Below the pieces are notes generated by a model. It made no database searches. It was not told the DNA's origin and was given only the letters and a program-made list of their open reading frames with translations. A program made the translations under genes and the position numbers. Positions 17,768 through 26,315 of a stretch of 64,000 bases of DNA are shown one piece after another. The stretch covers positions 248,001 to 312,000 of the forward strand of contig JANWVT010000001.1 in assembly GCA_025056255.1 (NCBI GenBank), written 5' to 3'. Positions within the stretch are counted from its first letter, which is position 1; each line of letters starts with the position of its first letter. The DNA comes from Bernardetiaceae bacterium. Lineage in GTDB: Bacteria; Bacteroidota; Bacteroidia; Cytophagales; Thermoflexibacteraceae.

Positions 17768-18103
17768 TCAGTTAAGTTGTTGGCACGCTGTTTCAATCAG
17801 TTGGCAGACGTGCAACCTACTTATTGCTCTGCGCAGCGATTTTTTGAGCAGATGCAGTTCTTTCCCACTGATAATCAGGTAAGTATTTTGCTCGCCAAGT
17901 GGAATCCACACATTTTTCATCAGGCTTGCAGCGTTGTAATGCGGGTAAAAGTCAAGGATGTACTCGCAAAACAAGCTGAACTGATGCTCGGTGAAATAAA
18001 TGGCGGTGGTGCCAAAGGCAAATCGCACGCAGCGACACTGGTTGCAGTAGGCAGCAAATCCTAACGCGTGATGAAACAGCACTTTTCCGTTGCACATAAG
18101 CAA
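17768..18103 (-). CDS. DUF6686-like small cysteine-containing protein
   Basis: A 111-residue protein without signal peptide, containing YCNQCRCVRFAFGTTAIYFTE (in parts YCNQCRCV and RFAFGTTAIYF). The CxxC followed by a short beta-rich stretch resembles the DUF6686 family, of unknown function. It sits between the TonB-dependent receptor (9-nt gap) and hmuY (60-nt gap) on the same strand. This position suggests a link to iron or haem, perhaps as a cytoplasmic metal- or haem-sensing or storage protein, but that is inference only. Confidence 0.6.
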   Translation of the reverse strand: MLMCNGKVLFHHALGFAAYCNQCRCVRFAFGTTAIYFTEHQFSLFCEYILDFYPHYNAASLMKNVWIPLGEQNTYLIISGKELHLLKKSLRRAISRLHVCQLIETACQQLN

Positions 18104-18112
18104 GTTTGTTTG

Positions 18113-20206
18113 TCAGTTAGCTGAGTAGAGTTGAAAATGAAGACTCGTCCAAAGCAAGCGCCCGGGCATGTTGGGAATCGCCTGCATGTTGGTAAAATTG
18201 AACAGGTTATCTGCCCCGGCTTGCAGCCTGAGCCGCTCTCTCAGAAAAGTTTTGCTGACCGCTACATTGACCGTTACAAAGCCCTTTACATATTCGGAAG
18301 GGTCGTCTAACACTAAGTTGCCGTTGCGGTCGCCCAATCCGTAGCGCCCGCGGTAGATAGCCCGCAGGTTGGCTGTCCAGCCTTTGGCTTTGTTTTCGTA
18401 GAATATTTTGGCGTTTGCCATGTGGCGACTGCGCCCGAACAGCCCCCCGTAATCGCTGCGGCTGAGGCGACTGGTGAGGAGCGTAACAGGGTCTCGGCGG
18501 AAAATTTCCCCGTTGTCAATCCGCTCAATGACCGATTTGTCGCCTGTGAAAAGCAACTGATACCCTGCCGAAAGGCAGATGTTATCGGAAAGCTGTTGCG
18601 AACCGTCAATTTCGATGCCTTGCGTAAATACGCGGCTCAGGTTGCGATAGCTGAAAATATTCTGCCCGTTGATGCGCCTTGCAAATACCTGTGATTCAAT
18701 CAAATCGCGGATATCGTTTCGGAAGAAATTGATATTGAACAGCGTGCGCTCGGAAGCATTCCATTTCCCGCCGAAATTCCACGAAAGTGAACGCTCGGCG
18801 CGCAAGCTGCCCGCCACTTCGGGGTTAAAAAACACTTCGCCAATTTGTCCTTGCGCCTGCAATTCCCGAATCATTCGGCTGACTTCTTCTGTACCAAATA
18901 CCGAATAGCCCGCTGCCGTATTGACAAAGTTGAGGTACAACTGGCGAAAGTCCGGTGCTTTAAAACCCACTCCGGCTGATGCCCGCAGGGCAATTTTAGG
19001 GGTCAGTTGGTATTGTGCCGAAAGTTTAGGGCTGAACTGCGCGCCATATACGCTGTGGCTGTCAAAACGCCCGCCTGCAATAATGTGCCACTTCTCGGTC
19101 GGCAGCCACTCGTGCTGGGCGAAGGCATAAACCGTGTGGAACTGCTGGCGCTTTGTATAGCGCGTAGCCTCTACGCTTTCCTGCACCATGCCCGTACCAA
19201 ATGTAGTGTTATGTTTGGATGAAAATAGCCAAATCAGTTGGGTTTCAGGGCGCAGGAATGTCTGGTTGAAAAAGCTCTCTTCAAACAGGCTTCCATCGCT
19301 CAGGTAGCGACTGGAAGCATCGGTGCGGTATCGGGAATGGTACAAACTGACGCGCCCGCTCAAACTCCCCGATGTTTTGAAGTGCAATATGGGGTTAAAA
19401 TTCAGGTCTTTGATGCTGCCTTCGCCGCTGACCAAGTTCGGCATTTGCACAGAACCAACATTAAAATTATCGCTTTGTTTTTCGGTAAAGTAGCGTCCCG
19501 AAAGGCTCAGCCGCAGCGCATCGGAGAAGCGATGTTCGGCTTTGGATTGTAGCGTATAGTTGTGAAACGGTTCTACGGTTTGCCCGAAAGTCTCTGGCGT
19601 GAAGTCGTAGCCTGCCGTGCTGTAACGGTTCATAAATAGTGAGGCAGAAGTCCGCTCAGTTTTCCATTGCAAGTTAGAAGTTAAGTCCAGCGTGCGATTA
19701 GTGCCGTAGCGCGTAGAGAAAACCGCGCGGTTAGCTGTCGGGGTTTCCGTAATAATGTTTACCACGCCTGCCAGTGCCTCCGAACCGTAAAGGCTTGAAC
19801 TGGGTCCTTTTACAATTTCAATTTGCTTGATATTTGCCACTGCCACACGCGAAAGTTCCAGCGTACCTGCCGTGCGCCCAATGAGCGGTTCGCCGTCAAT
19901 CAAAATCAGTGTGTACTCAGGGTTGAAGCCCTGCACCTGCAAACCCTGCCCGTGATTGTTTACAATAGCAAGTCCGGTTTGTTCTTGCAGAACTTCATTA
20001 AGCCGCAGGCTGCCCATTTGTTGTATCTGCTTTTGCGAAACAACCGTAACAGGCATGGGCAATGCCGAAACCATTTTTTCGGTACGGGTAGCCGTAACGA
20101 CCACTTCGTCCAATTCACGCATTTTGAGGCTATCGCTTTGTGCAATGGCTTGTATATGGCTGACTGTCAGCAAACTGACTAATGGTATAGCATATAGGGG
20201 TTTCAT
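18113..20206 (-). CDS. TonB-dependent outer-membrane haem receptor (HmuR type)
   Basis: A 697-residue receptor with signal peptide (MKPLYAIPLVSLLTVSHIQAIAQ in two parts, MKPLYAIPLV and SLLTVSHIQAIAQ), a TonB box-like DEVVVTATRTEK, a plug domain (about 45-150, with VQGFNPEYTLILIDGEPLIG and VEIVKGPSSSLYGSEALAGVVNI in parts) and a 22-strand barrel ending in an aromatic-rich last strand, LLWTSLHFQLYSAN. It has no carboxypeptidase-like N-terminal repeat, in contrast to SusC proteins. With HmuY and hmuTUVS beside it, haem is the likely ligand. It is the first gene of the operon behind a promoter overlapped by a Fur-like box. Confidence 0.85.
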   Translation of the reverse strand: MKPLYAIPLVSLLTVSHIQAIAQSDSLKMRELDEVVVTATRTEKMVSALPMPVTVVSQKQIQQMGSLRLNEVLQEQTGLAIVNNHGQGLQVQGFNPEYTLILIDGEPLIGRTAGTLELSRVAVANIKQIEIVKGPSSSLYGSEALAGVVNIITETPTANRAVFSTRYGTNRTLDLTSNLQWKTERTSASLFMNRYSTAGYDFTPETFGQTVEPFHNYTLQSKAEHRFSDALRLSLSGRYFTEKQSDNFNVGSVQMPNLVSGEGSIKDLNFNPILHFKTSGSLSGRVSLYHSRYRTDASSRYLSDGSLFEESFFNQTFLRPETQLIWLFSSKHNTTFGTGMVQESVEATRYTKRQQFHTVYAFAQHEWLPTEKWHIIAGGRFDSHSVYGAQFSPKLSAQYQLTPKIALRASAGVGFKAPDFRQLYLNFVNTAAGYSVFGTEEVSRMIRELQAQGQIGEVFFNPEVAGSLRAERSLSWNFGGKWNASERTLFNINFFRNDIRDLIESQVFARRINGQNIFSYRNLSRVFTQGIEIDGSQQLSDNICLSAGYQLLFTGDKSVIERIDNGEIFRRDPVTLLTSRLSRSDYGGLFGRSRHMANAKIFYENKAKGWTANLRAIYRGRYGLGDRNGNLVLDDPSEYVKGFVTVNVAVSKTFLRERLRLQAGADNLFNFTNMQAIPNMPGRLLWTSLHFQLYSAN

Positions 20207-20228
20207 TTTTGAGCTTGATTTGACGATG

Positions 20229-20260
20229 CAAACCTATGGCTTATTTAGAATGATTCCAAA
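20229..20260 (-). promoter_or_regulatory. Promoter of the hmuR operon
   Basis: On the minus strand: TTTG (20260-20257), 20-nt spacer, TAGGTTTG (20236-20229). This is an exact match to the Bacteroidota TTTG-N20-TANNTTTG pattern, 23 nt before the receptor ATG at 20206. The spacer contains most of the Fur-like box at 20241-20263. Confidence 0.75.
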
Positions 20261-20263
20261 TAA
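20241..20263. promoter_or_regulatory. Fur-like operator, box 1
   Basis: A 23-nt near-palindrome: half-site TTATTTAGAAT, central G, half-site ATTCCAAATAA, with one mismatch between the arms. It covers the -33 element and spacer of the hmuR promoter. Iron-dependent repression by a Fur-type regulator is inferred from the adjacent haem genes and the A/T-rich dyad. Confidence 0.65.
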
Positions 20264-20272
20264 TTTCGAAAA

Positions 20273-20295
20273 TAATTTGTAATTAGTCTAAATAA
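20273..20295. promoter_or_regulatory. Fur-like operator, box 2
   Basis: A second 23-nt copy in opposite orientation. Reverse-complemented it begins TTATTTAGACTAATT and matches box 1 at 19 of 23 positions. It overlaps the -33 element and spacer of the hmuT promoter in the same geometry as box 1 on hmuR. Confidence 0.65.
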
Positions 20296-20307
20296 AATCA
20301 ATCTTTG
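20276..20307 (+). promoter_or_regulatory. Promoter of the hmuTUVS operon
   Basis: TTTG at 20276-20279, 20-nt spacer, AATCTTTG at 20300-20307 (7 of 8 to TANNTTTG), 19 nt before the ATG at 20327. The spacing equals that of the divergent hmuR promoter. Confidence 0.65.
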
Positions 20308-20326
20308 CACATCCGAAAAATCATCC

Positions 20327-21166
20327 ATGACAGAAAAGACTATGCGTCAATTAATCCTTCAACTGCTGCTGTTCACCTGCTTTACTACCCTGATGCAGGC
20401 ACAGACGAATAGCGAAAGAATCGTTTCGGCAAGCGGGACAATCAGTGAAATTTTATGCGAATTGGGGCTGGAAAAAAATCTGGTAGGCGTGGACGTAACC
20501 AGCACCTACCCTGAAAGTCTTCAAAAAGTCCCGAAGATTGGGCATAACCGCAATATTTCGGCAGAAGGTGTGCTGGCATTGCGCCCTACCATTTTTGTAG
20601 GTATCCGCCATCAACTCTCTCCCGCGCTGGAACAACAACTAAAAGTAGCCGGCATCAAAACGCTGCTCTACGAACAGGAATATTCCCTGCAAGGCACGCA
20701 AAAACTTATTCGGCAAGTAGCGACAGATTTCAACCTGAGTGCCCAAGGCAACCTGCTTGCCGAACGAGTAGGCAAAGAAGTCGCTGCATTGAAAAAGCCT
20801 ACTACGCGTAAAAAGGTGCTGTTTATCTATGCCCGTGGGGCAGGCTCGCTGATGGTGGCAGGCAAAAACACAAGCGTAGCGCAAGCCATAGAAATGGCAG
20901 GAGGTGAAAATGCCGCCAACGATTTTACGGATTTTAAACCACTGACTGCCGAGTCGCTGTTACAAGCAAATCCCGATGTAATTCTGTTGTTTACCAGCGG
21001 CTTACAAAGTCTGGGCGGTATCAACGGGCTGTTGCAGGTGCAGGGAATCGCCCAAACCAATGCAGGCAGAAACCGCAAGATTGTGGAAATGGACGGGCAA
21101 CTGCTCACCGGGTTCAGTCCCCGACTGGGCAAAGCCTTACAGGAATTAGCCGATAAAATCCGCTGA
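20327..21166 (+). CDS. hmuT: Haem ABC transporter substrate-binding protein
   Basis: A 279-residue periplasmic binding protein with signal peptide (LILQLLLFTCFTTLMQAQ) and the class III (helical backbone) TroA/FecB-like fold: ERIVSASGTISEILCELG, GVDVTSTYPESLQKVPKIG, LRPTIFVG, then RKKVLFIYARGAGSLMVAG and MAGGENAANDFTDFKPL. The GRNRN-to-haem Tyr pattern of HmuT (STYPESLQKVPKIGHNRNIS, given in part) fits. It delivers haem to HmuUV. An ATG at 20342 is an alternative start; both lie after the predicted transcription start. The next gene begins 2 nt after the stop. Confidence 0.9.
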   Translation: MTEKTMRQLILQLLLFTCFTTLMQAQTNSERIVSASGTISEILCELGLEKNLVGVDVTSTYPESLQKVPKIGHNRNISAEGVLALRPTIFVGIRHQLSPALEQQLKVAGIKTLLYEQEYSLQGTQKLIRQVATDFNLSAQGNLLAERVGKEVAALKKPTTRKKVLFIYARGAGSLMVAGKNTSVAQAIEMAGGENAANDFTDFKPLTAESLLQANPDVILLFTSGLQSLGGINGLLQVQGIAQTNAGRNRKIVEMDGQLLTGFSPRLGKALQELADKIR

Positions 21167-21168
21167 CT

Positions 21169-22206
21169 ATGAAACAACTCACAATTATTTCGTTCCTAAT
21201 CGCCTTGTTGGTAGCAGCAGTTATTTGCTCGGTGTGTATTGGGGCAGTGCCCATTAGCGGGCGCGAACTGTTGGCAATTGTTATCCATCGCTTTGGCGGT
21301 GATGCGCTTGGGTTTGAACCGCAACAAGAGGCGATATTTTGGATTATCCGACTGCCACGTGTGTTGCTGGGCGTACTGGTCGGTGCTTCGCTGGCAGTGG
21401 CAGGCGCTTCCATGCAAGGGCTGTTTCGCAACCCACTGGCAGACCCCGGGCTGATTGGCGTTTCTGCCGGAGCTTCGCTTTTCGCTGTTATCATGATTGT
21501 GTTGGAAGTAAAAGTTTTCACTGCCCTTTCAGGATTAATAGGCTTTTATGCGCTCTCAGTTTTCGCCTTTGCAGGGGCAGTGATAACTACGCTTATTGTG
21601 TACAGACTTTCCAAAACAGGCGGCAAGGCGGTTATAGCTACTATGTTGTTGGCAGGTATTGCCATTAACGCCTTGGCAGGGGCACTTACGGGGCTGCTCA
21701 CTTATGCTGCCACCGATGCACAACTGCGCAGCATTGTTTTCTGGGGATTGGGCAGCCTTGGCGGAGCAAGTTGGGAAAGCGTAGCGGCTGTTGCTCCGTT
21801 CGTACTGCTGCCGATGATTGCACTGCCGCGCCTTTCCAAAGCACTCAACGCCTTAGCGTTAGGCGAAAGTGAGGCGACTTATCTGGGCGTAAATGTAAAA
21901 GCCTTGAAACGTCAGGTGGTTGTGTGGGCAACAATGGCGGTGGGCGCGTCGGTTGCTGTTGCCGGAACCATCGGCTTCATCGGGTTGGTTATTCCGCACT
22001 TGTTGCGCCTGTTTGCAGGTGCTGACCACAAACTGATTTTGCCAGCCTCAGCACTCTTGGGAGCTGCCGTGCTCACAGCTTCTGACCTGCTTTCCCGCAC
22101 GGTGGTTGCCCCTTCCGAACTGCCCATCGGCATTATTACCGCCATGCTGGGCACGCCCTTTTTCCTCTGGATTTTGATAAAAGAAAAACGTCGGATGAGC
22201 GTATGA
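21169..22206 (+). CDS. hmuU: Haem ABC transporter permease, FecCD family
   Basis: A 345-residue inner-membrane permease with about ten hydrophobic helices and hallmark FecCD motifs: RLPRVLLGVLVGASLAVAGA, MQGLFRNPLADPGLIGVSAGA, FWGLGSLGGASW, and GTIGFIGLVIPHLLRLFAGAD in overlapping parts (TIGFIGLVIPHLLRL). It forms the BtuC-like channel for haem together with HmuV. The stop overlaps the hmuV start by 4 nt (ATGA-type), so the two are translationally coupled. Confidence 0.92.
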   Translation: MKQLTIISFLIALLVAAVICSVCIGAVPISGRELLAIVIHRFGGDALGFEPQQEAIFWIIRLPRVLLGVLVGASLAVAGASMQGLFRNPLADPGLIGVSAGASLFAVIMIVLEVKVFTALSGLIGFYALSVFAFAGAVITTLIVYRLSKTGGKAVIATMLLAGIAINALAGALTGLLTYAATDAQLRSIVFWGLGSLGGASWESVAAVAPFVLLPMIALPRLSKALNALALGESEATYLGVNVKALKRQVVVWATMAVGASVAVAGTIGFIGLVIPHLLRLFAGADHKLILPASALLGAAVLTASDLLSRTVVAPSELPIGIITAMLGTPFFLWILIKEKRRMSV

Positions 22207-23033
22207 TTCAGGTTTCGCATCTCAGCTATTGTATCGGGCAAAAGCAACTGCTTGCCGATGTTTCCTTTGAGGCACAAGCAGGTGCGTTCACTGCCATTGT
22301 GGGCGCAAACGGTGCGGGCAAATCTACCTTGCTCAAAATATTGTGCCGCGACTACCCCTTGCAGCAAGGCAACGTCTATTTTCACGGCAAGCCGCTACAC
22401 AGCTTTTCCAATATGGAAATGGCAAAAATAAGAGCGGTACTCTCGCAACAGCAGCAAGTTTCCCTGCCCTTTGTATGTGAAGAGTTGGTTATGATGGGGC
22501 GCTATCCGCATTTCAATGGGCATCCGACCAAAACAGACCATGAAATTGTCGCTTTTGCTATGCGGCAGGCAGATGTAGCTCACTTGCAAGGCAGGGTTTA
22601 CCAAACGCTCTCCGGTGGCGAACAGCAGCGCGTGCAACTGGCTCGTGTGCTGGCGCAAATCACCGACCGCCGCGAAATTATTGTGCCGCAAATGCCTATT
22701 GGAACACCCAAATATTTGTTTTTGGATGAACCCATTACAGGGTTAGACCTGCTGCACCAATACCACACCTTAGACCTTGTGCGACAATTGGCACAAAAAG
22801 GCTATTGCGTGGTGGCAGTACTGCACGATTTGAACCTTGCCGCACAATACGCCGACCATCTCATCATGCTTAAAAAAGGCAGAGTGATAGCGGCAGGCAG
22901 CCCACAACAAGTGATGACCTGTGAAAATATTCACCGCGTATTTGGCGTAGAAGTCAACCTAATGCAGCACCCAGAACTGGGTTGCCCGTTCATTGTGAAT
23001 GTGCGCAGCCGGCAGGCGGTTTGTCATTCGTAG
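22203..23033 (+). CDS. hmuV: Haem ABC transporter ATP-binding protein
   Basis: A 276-residue ATPase with Walker A GANGAGKST, signature TLSGGEQQRVQLARVLAQI, Walker B YLFLDEPITGLD and H-loop LHDLN. The insertion between signature and Walker B (TDRREIIVPQMPIGTPK) is typical of HmuV, and distinguishes it from FecE/BtuD. It powers HmuU. An apparent longer frame of the following gene overlaps its 3' end but is not the real start of hmuS. Confidence 0.93.
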   Translation: MIQVSHLSYCIGQKQLLADVSFEAQAGAFTAIVGANGAGKSTLLKILCRDYPLQQGNVYFHGKPLHSFSNMEMAKIRAVLSQQQQVSLPFVCEELVMMGRYPHFNGHPTKTDHEIVAFAMRQADVAHLQGRVYQTLSGGEQQRVQLARVLAQITDRREIIVPQMPIGTPKYLFLDEPITGLDLLHQYHTLDLVRQLAQKGYCVVAVLHDLNLAAQYADHLIMLKKGRVIAAGSPQQVMTCENIHRVFGVEVNLMQHPELGCPFIVNVRSRQAVCHS

Positions 23034-23107
23034 CCGCAAAGAGTATTCACCCTCAAAAAATTACATCGTCATTTATCACCTTTCATTCAATTATAACACA
23101 AAGAACA

Positions 23108-24145
23108 ATGCAAAACACGCTCAAAACCCTCAAAGAACGCTACGAAGCCTTCAAGGCTGAACACCCGAAAGTTCGCATCCGCGAAGCAGCAAAACAGTTA
23201 GGCGTAAGCGAAGCCGAATTAGTCGCCTGTGGCATTGGCGAAACTGCCATTCGCTTGGAAGGCGATTTCCGCGATATGCTGAAAGACGTGCCCTCATTGG
23301 GCTACGTGATGGCACTTACCCGTAACGACCACGTTGTACATGAACGCAAGGGCGTATATGAGCAAGTATCTTTTAACAACCACGTCGGGTTGGTACTGGG
23401 CGACGATATTGACTTGCGCCTGTTTATGATGCACTGGGCTTTCGGCTTTGCTGTGAATGAAAACGAACGGCTCAGCCTGCAATTTTTTGACAAAAGCGGC
23501 GAAGCTGTGCACAAAATTTACCTGAATGAAAAAAGTAATCGCGAAGCATTTGAGACTTTGGTAGAGAAATACCGTGCAGCAGCCCCCTTTGCACCGATGG
23601 AAATCAGCCCATATCCTGCCCCTGAGGTACCTCAACCCGATGCAAACATTGACATCGCCGGATTTCGCCAAGCATGGCTGAACATGAAAGACACGCATGA
23701 ATTTTTCGGCATATTGAAAAAATACAAAGTCAGCCGCACGCAAGGGCTGCGGTTAGCCCCCGAAGGCTACGCATGGGAAATTTCCTCAGAGCAGGTCAAG
23801 CAAGTATTTCACAGCGTATCTAAGCACCAATGCCCAATTATGATTTTTGCAGGCAATCGCGGTTGTATCCAAATTCACACAGGTTTGGCGCGCAACATCG
23901 TACCGATGCATGGCTGGTTCAACGTGCTTGACCCCGAATTCAACCTGCACCTGAAAGACGAAGCCATTGCTTCGGCGTGGGTAGTGCGCAAACCTACCGA
24001 AGACGGCATCGTTACAGGCATTGAACTGTACGATGCGGCAGGTCAAAACATCATCCTCATGTTCGGCAAGCGCAAGCCCGGCATCCCCGAACAGCAACTC
24101 TGGCGCGATATTGTGGCGCAGGAAGCACAACCCCTGTACGTATGA
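23108..24145 (+). CDS. hmuS: Haem-degrading/haem-carrier protein, HemS/HmuS family
   Basis: A 345-residue cytoplasmic protein with two HemS-like repeats (about 20-165 and 190-335), visible as ALTRNDHVVHERKGVYEQVS in the first and MIFAGNRGCIQIHTGLARNI in the second, followed by VPMHGWFNVLDPEFNLHL. The family binds imported haem and releases iron or passes it to a haem oxygenase. The ATG at 23108 (MQNTLKTLKERYEAFKAEHP) is the family start; an in-frame ATG at 22982 would add residues lying inside hmuV. It is the last gene of the hmuTUVS operon. Confidence 0.92.
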   Translation: MQNTLKTLKERYEAFKAEHPKVRIREAAKQLGVSEAELVACGIGETAIRLEGDFRDMLKDVPSLGYVMALTRNDHVVHERKGVYEQVSFNNHVGLVLGDDIDLRLFMMHWAFGFAVNENERLSLQFFDKSGEAVHKIYLNEKSNREAFETLVEKYRAAAPFAPMEISPYPAPEVPQPDANIDIAGFRQAWLNMKDTHEFFGILKKYKVSRTQGLRLAPEGYAWEISSEQVKQVFHSVSKHQCPIMIFAGNRGCIQIHTGLARNIVPMHGWFNVLDPEFNLHLKDEAIASAWVVRKPTEDGIVTGIELYDAAGQNIILMFGKRKPGIPEQQLWRDIVAQEAQPLYV

Positions 24146-24190
24146 AGTTTGTACCGAACAAGTAGCCAGTGTTTCGTTCAAAAATTACTT

Positions 24191-24256
24191 ACAACACGGA
24201 TTTTCGCCGGTCTTTATTCAAAAAAGAATTAAAAGATGAGCGATTATCCGTGTTGT
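24191..24256 (+). other. Long-loop inverted repeat between hmuS and symporter genes
   Basis: A perfect 11-bp inverted repeat, ACAACACGGAT and ATCCGTGTTGT, separated by 44 nt. The right arm is followed by CTTTG, not by a strong U-tract. It may terminate hmuTUVS transcripts or bind a regulator of the symporter gene; neither is shown by sequence. Confidence 0.4.
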
Positions 24257-24364
24257 CTTTGCGAATCTATGCGATAGACCGCACCAAAATTTGCCTGCCA
24301 ATAGAAAACTTTGTATTGTTGTGCGGTAAGGAAATGAAAAAACGCTTCAACTTCACATCAGGCT

Positions 24365-26005
24365 ATGACAGTATTGGATTACATCGTTTTTTTTGGCTAC
24401 TGCATCACCATTGTTACCATTGGTTTATGGGTTTCCCGCGAAAAGAAGGGGCACGAAAAAGATTCCAAAGACTACTTTTTGGCAAGTCAGGCGCTGCCTT
24501 GGTGGGCAATTGGCGCTTCGCTAATAGCTTCTAACATCTCTGCCGAGCAATTTATCGGCATGTCGGGTTCGGGCTTTGCCATGGGGCTTGCCATTTCCAC
24601 TTATGAATGGATGGCTGCCGCTACCTTGCTGGTGGTTGGCAAATTTTTTCTGCCCGTATTCCTCAAAACAGGCATCTACACCATGCCGCAATTTTTAGAG
24701 TCGCGCTACGACAGTCGCGTGCGAACCGTGATGGCTGTTTTTTGGCTGCTGGTGTACGTGTTTGTGAACCTGACTTCAGTACTTTACTTGGGTGCACTCA
24801 CCCTGCATACTGTTTTGGGCGTGCCTATGTTATATGCCATTATCGGACTTTCCGCTCTGGCTATTCTTTATTCTATTTATGGCGGGCTGATGGCAGTTGC
24901 GTGGACAGATGTTGTACAAGTAGTGTTTCTGGTAGCAGGCGGTTTGGCAACTACCTACCTTGCCCTCGACTTGGTAGGTGGCGGCGACGTATGGGCAGGC
25001 ATTGTAGCACTGCGCCAAAAAGCACCCGACCACTTCCATATGATATTGTTTGAAGGACAAATGATGATTCCCGACGGCATGGGTGGCAAAAAGGACGCGT
25101 ATTTGGATTTGCCCGGTCTGAGTGTACTGATTGGCGGCATGTGGATTGTCAATTTGAACTATTGGGGCTGCAATCAGTATATCACCCAACGGGCACTGGC
25201 TGCCAAGAGTTTAGACGAAGCACAAAAAGGCGTTATTTTTGCAGGCTTCCTTAAACTGATAATGCCGCTGATTGTAGTGGTACCGGGTATTGCTGCTTAT
25301 GTAATTGTTACGCAAGAAGGCGGAACAGGCACCTTTACTACTGCTATGACTGATGCAGCAACGGGAATCATTAAATCAGATAAAGCCTATCCGGCATTAC
25401 TGAATCTCTTACCTGTGGGCTTGAAGGGATTGGCTTTTGCTGCCCTTGCGGCTGCCATCGTTTCTTCGCTTGCTTCTATGGCAAACAGTACAGCAACCAT
25501 TTTCACCATGGATTTGTACAAAAACTTCATCAATAAAAATGCTTCGGAAGCCAACTTGGTGAAAACAGGGCGCATCGTAGCGCTAAGCGCTTTTGCTATT
25601 GCCGCTTTTGTTGCCCCTGCATTGGGAGCATTAGACCAAGCCTTTCAATTCATTCAGGAATATACAGGCTTTGTTTCGCCGGGGGTTGTGGCTATTTTCA
25701 TCTTTGGTTTCTTTTGGAAACGAACCACTGCCAATGCAGCCCTCTTTGCAGCTATTACAACTATTCCGCTGTCGGCACTGCTCAAGCAACTGCTGCCTGC
25801 ATTGCCCTTTATTGACCGCATGGGAGTGATATTCCTCGTTCTTGCCGCCGGCATTGTCATTATTAGCCTAATGGATAGCAGCAGCAAAAACAATCCGAAA
25901 GCCATTCATGTGGATGCGGCTCTTCTGCGCACCGGTGCGGCTTTCAACATTGGTGCAACGCTGATTGCCGGTATTATTGCAGCACTGTACATTATCTTTT
26001 GGTAA
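24365..26005 (+). CDS. Sodium/solute symporter (SSS family, SGLT-like)
   Basis: A 546-residue membrane protein with about 14 hydrophobic segments. Family motifs include SKDYFLASQALPWWAIGASL, SNISAEQFIGMSGSGFAMG, YGGLMAVAWTDVVQ and NYWGCNQYITQRALAAKSL, and the sodium-site helix AALAAAIVSSLASMANSTAT. It is close to the sugar-transporting (SglT) branch of the family, so a sugar or related polyol is a reasonable but unproven substrate. It stands alone, with a terminator hairpin immediately downstream. Confidence 0.88.
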   Translation: MTVLDYIVFFGYCITIVTIGLWVSREKKGHEKDSKDYFLASQALPWWAIGASLIASNISAEQFIGMSGSGFAMGLAISTYEWMAAATLLVVGKFFLPVFLKTGIYTMPQFLESRYDSRVRTVMAVFWLLVYVFVNLTSVLYLGALTLHTVLGVPMLYAIIGLSALAILYSIYGGLMAVAWTDVVQVVFLVAGGLATTYLALDLVGGGDVWAGIVALRQKAPDHFHMILFEGQMMIPDGMGGKKDAYLDLPGLSVLIGGMWIVNLNYWGCNQYITQRALAAKSLDEAQKGVIFAGFLKLIMPLIVVVPGIAAYVIVTQEGGTGTFTTAMTDAATGIIKSDKAYPALLNLLPVGLKGLAFAALAAAIVSSLASMANSTATIFTMDLYKNFINKNASEANLVKTGRIVALSAFAIAAFVAPALGALDQAFQFIQEYTGFVSPGVVAIFIFGFFWKRTTANAALFAAITTIPLSALLKQLLPALPFIDRMGVIFLVLAAGIVIISLMDSSSKNNPKAIHVDAALLRTGAAFNIGATLIAGIIAALYIIFW

Positions 26006-26033
26006 ATAGCAGCATTGATGCGCTGTTGTAGAT

Positions 26034-26080
26034 AGAAGGCGGATTTCAGGGTTGAGAACTTAGCCTTTTTTCCGCCTTCT
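26034..26080 (+). terminator. Terminator of the symporter gene
   Basis: A 10-bp perfect stem, AGAAGGCGGA and TCCGCCTTCT, with a 27-nt loop, 29 nt after the stop codon and followed by TGTTTAGGTTTTTG. Confidence 0.6.
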
Positions 26081-26315
26081 TGTTTAGGTTTTTGTAAGAT
26101 TCATTTTGCCAAATGCACATTTATGAAAGCTAATTTGCCGTTGTTGGTGCCAATACTGCCATGCTGTTCATTTTGCCGTTCTGTATAAATTTTAAAAATT
26201 CATTGGGCATAACTAGGAGCTATTGCCCGAAAACGTTGTGCGCATATCCTCTCAAAAAACTCATTCCAGTAAAAGTCGCTGATTTTTTGCCGAGAGGAAG
26301 CAACAAGGTTGTTTC

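Noticed and set aside
22982-23107. N-terminal extension of hmuS
   Set aside because: It lies inside the hmuV gene in another frame, has no similarity to HemS proteins, and the ATG at 23108 gives the normal protein start.
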